Below, piece by piece: positions 29,054 through 30,769 of a stretch of DNA of 30,769 bases. The translations under genes and the position numbers were made by a program. Origin of the DNA: an uncultured Clostridia bacterium (GTDB lineage: Bacteria; Bacillota; Clostridia; Oscillospirales; Oscillospiraceae); contig CAMNHH010000005.1 in assembly GCA_946539175.1 (NCBI GenBank), positions 1-30,769 of the forward strand, in the 5' to 3' direction. Under the pieces are notes generated by a model that ran no database searches, was not told the DNA's origin, and saw only the letters and a program-made list of their open reading frames with translations. How positions within the stretch are numbered: position 1 is the first letter of the stretch; every line of letters starts with the position of its first letter.

Positions 29054-29683
29054 ATGCTGAGTCGTGCTTTGAGTCTTGTGATCGGATACGTCTGCGGCTG
29101 CTTTCTGACCGCCGAGCTGGTGGCCCGGAAATACGCGGGCAAGGGCGCCGCGGAGCTGGGAGAGACCGGCAATCCCGGCATGGCCAATATCATGGCCGCT
29201 CTGGGCTTCGTGCCGGGGATCCTGACCCTGCTGGGGGACATTCTGAAGTGCGTGGCCGCCATGGTCGCGGCCCGACTGCTCTTCCCCGGGACCGGAAGGA
29301 TCATCATGATGTACGCGGGCCTGGGCTGCACCCTGGGCCACGATTTCCCCTTCTGGCGCCGTTTCCGGGGAGGCAAGGGGGTGGCCACCTCCTCCGCCGT
29401 CATAGTGGTCTATTGGTTTATCTGGGGCCTGCTGGCCAACCTCGCCGGGATGCTGGTGACCTTTGCCACCAGGTATCTGTGCATTGCCGGGCCGGTGATC
29501 CCCCTGTTCTACATGCTCTTTATGTTCCTGAAGGGGGACCTGGAGGCGGGGATCCTGTCGGCGGTGCTGTCGGCCCTGGCCCTGCTGTGCCATCTGCCCT
29601 CGGTCTTCGGTATCTTTAAGGGCAGCACCAGCCAGACCGACGTGCTGGGGGCCATCGCGAAAAAGCTGAAAAAGAAGAAGTGA
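29054..29683 (+). CDS. plsY: PlsY-family glycerol-3-phosphate acyltransferase
   Basis: PlsY transfers acyl groups from acyl phosphate to glycerol 3-phosphate, the first step of phospholipid synthesis, at the membrane. The 209-residue protein has several membrane helices and the conserved loops: TGNPGMANI (38-46), GDILK (61-65), and GHDFPFWRRFRGGKGVAT (95-112), the best family signature. In the first loop the usual GNPGATN is GNPGMAN, and the C-terminus ends in a run of Lys (KKLKKKK). The variant loop suggests a divergent member, so activity on the standard substrate is likely but not certain. AAAGGGGG precedes the ATG. It is followed 9 nt later by xdhC. Confidence 0.85.
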   Translation: MLSRALSLVIGYVCGCFLTAELVARKYAGKGAAELGETGNPGMANIMAALGFVPGILTLLGDILKCVAAMVAARLLFPGTGRIIMMYAGLGCTLGHDFPFWRRFRGGKGVATSSAVIVVYWFIWGLLANLAGMLVTFATRYLCIAGPVIPLFYMLFMFLKGDLEAGILSAVLSALALLCHLPSVFGIFKGSTSQTDVLGAIAKKLKKKK

Positions 29684-29692
29684 GGCGCTATT

Positions 29693-30676
29693 ATGAGGAA
29701 GCTGCTTGAGCAGACCGTCCGGCGGCTGCGGGCCGGAGAACGGGTGGTCTGGTGCGTAATTTTACACGCCGAGGGCTCCACGCCCCGGGAGGCAGGGGCG
29801 AAAATGGCCCTCTTCTCCGACGGCTCCGTCGCGGGCACCGTGGGCGGCGGCGCGGTGGAGCATCAGGCCCTGGAATTTGCCCGGACCCTGGGGAACCGGG
29901 CCGCCCTGCGGGACTACGATCTCTACAGCGGCGGCAGCCAGGCCACCGGCATGATCTGCGGCGGACGGGTCCGCATCGGATTCTTTCCCCTGCTGCCCCG
30001 GAACCTGGAATGGGCGGAGGCCCTGCTGGACTGTCTGGAACAGCCCTTGGGCCGCTGGCTGGTTCTGGAGCTGGGGCCGGAGGGGGCGCTTTCCCTCCGC
30101 CTGGAGCGCGACGCGGAGCCCGTCGCAAGCCGGGACCGGCTGCCCCCCGCCCCCCGGGCCGCGTTCCTGCCCGACGGGAGCCTGCGCTACACGGAGCCTC
30201 TGGACCCGGACGGACGGGTGTATATCTTCGGCTGCGGCCACGTGAGCCGGGCCCTGGCCCCGCTGCTGCTGACTCTGGGCTTTCCGGTGACGGTACTGGA
30301 CGAGCGGCCCGAGCAGGCGCTGCCGGAGCGCTTCCCCGGGGCCGCCGTGCTTCTCGGCTCCTTCGAGCCCCTGCCCGCCTCCGTTCAGCTCTCCCGGCGG
30401 GACTACGCCGTGGTGATGACCCCCGAGCATCAGCGGGATCTGGCGGTGCTGCGGCAGCTTCTGCCCACGGAGGCCCGCTACATTGGCTGCATCGGCAGCC
30501 GGAGAAAGACGGCATACGTCAATCAGGCCCTGCTGGAGGAGGGCTTCCCGCAGGAGGCCGTCCAACGGATCCACGCCCCCATCGGCCTGCCCATCCGGGC
30601 CAGGACCCCGGAGGAGATCGCCGTCTCCATTGCGGCGGAGCTGATTCTCTGTCGGGCCGGCGGCCTGTCCGATTAG
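29693..30676 (+). CDS. xdhC: XdhC/CoxI family protein
   Basis: XdhC-type proteins bind and mature the molybdenum cofactor, often adding the terminal sulfur, for xanthine-dehydrogenase-type enzymes. The 327-residue product has the N-terminal XdhC_CoxI domain (AEGSTPREAGAKM, 26-38; GTVGGGAVEHQAL, 48-60; GMICGGRVRIGFFP with the conserved Cys89). Its C-terminal Rossmann domain has IFGCGHVSRALAP (198-210), VTVLDERPE, MTPEHQRDL and YIGCIGSRRKT, ending with PIGLPIRARTPEEIAVSIAAELI. No molybdenum hydroxylase or cofactor gene is in the window, so its client enzyme lies elsewhere. GTGAGG precedes the ATG. Confidence 0.93.
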   Translation: MRKLLEQTVRRLRAGERVVWCVILHAEGSTPREAGAKMALFSDGSVAGTVGGGAVEHQALEFARTLGNRAALRDYDLYSGGSQATGMICGGRVRIGFFPLLPRNLEWAEALLDCLEQPLGRWLVLELGPEGALSLRLERDAEPVASRDRLPPAPRAAFLPDGSLRYTEPLDPDGRVYIFGCGHVSRALAPLLLTLGFPVTVLDERPEQALPERFPGAAVLLGSFEPLPASVQLSRRDYAVVMTPEHQRDLAVLRQLLPTEARYIGCIGSRRKTAYVNQALLEEGFPQEAVQRIHAPIGLPIRARTPEEIAVSIAAELILCRAGGLSD

Positions 30677-30689
30677 TACTGCTTCTTCA

Positions 30690-30769
30690 TGAAACGCCTC
30701 AAAACCGCTTCCTCAAGCGCGGTTCGCAAATCCGTTCGGATTTGCAAAATCGGAACTTGTACGGCATAT
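30690..30769. repeat. Intergenic hairpin repeat family 2, copy 2 (cut by window end)
   Basis: The core is a perfect 9-bp hairpin GCAAATCCG-TT-CGGATTTGC (30726-30745), preceded by TGAAACGC, AACCGC and GCGGTT, which can also pair. It matches copy 1 at 28658-28740 in the same orientation. It follows the xdhC stop by 13 nt and continues past the window. Confidence 0.7.

Overview
The window is a GC-rich chromosomal stretch of a spore-forming, low-phylum-GC-atypical Firmicute (class Clostridia). A complete spoIIIA operon, Gls24/Asp23, SLH-domain surface proteins with Cys-Thr-Arg-Ala-Gln type repeats, RsfS, YqeK and strong AGGAGG ribosome binding sites all fit an Oscillospiraceae/Ruminococcaceae-like gut anaerobe. 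Family placement is inference from gene content only; no search was run. Nearly all genes are on the minus strand; only a secreted lipase, a broken replication gene and the plsY-xdhC pair are on plus.

Layout from the left: xseA, a TsaD/Kae1-like protein, nusB and an Asp23 protein (45-3030), then spoIIIAH back to spoIIIAA (3110-7838), the eight-gene sporulation channel operon with a possible sigma-E type promoter just upstream of spoIIIAA. Beyond a strong terminator lie secF and secD (7944-10137) with a textbook promoter, an ECF transporter S component (10289-10876) and rpsU (11110-11292) with a consensus promoter. A plus-strand secreted class 3 lipase (11648-12418) with its own promoter and terminator is followed by the decayed C-terminal remnant of a phage-type DnaC helicase loader and an unknown membrane protein.

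The second half is a housekeeping cluster read right to left: smc, ftsY, rph, rdgB, yhbY, a nadD-yqeK fusion, an Ala/Pro/Glu-rich membrane-anchored protein, rsfS and leuS (24704 down to 13466). Several genes overlap by 4 nt, implying translational coupling. It joins chromosome segregation, protein targeting, RNA and nucleotide quality control, NAD synthesis, ribosome silencing and leucyl-tRNA charging. Upstream of smc is an accessory islet (24816-28615): a secreted CHAP-lectin-SLH protein in AT-richer DNA, a GNAT acetyltransferase, and a stand-alone amino-acid-adenylation-like enzyme. It is bounded by a tRNA-Ala(CGC). The right end holds plsY and an orphan xdhC.

Three kinds of hairpin-rich intergenic repeat are visible: a 141-bp element with 25-bp imperfect terminal inverted repeats upstream of leuS, a possibly related half-element at the left edge, and two copies of a second family at 28658-28740 and 30690-30769. 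No CRISPR array, toxin-antitoxin pair, integrase or intact mobile element was seen. The least explained items are the adenylation-GNAT pair, the acidic anchored protein in the nadD-rsfS cluster, and the repeat families.
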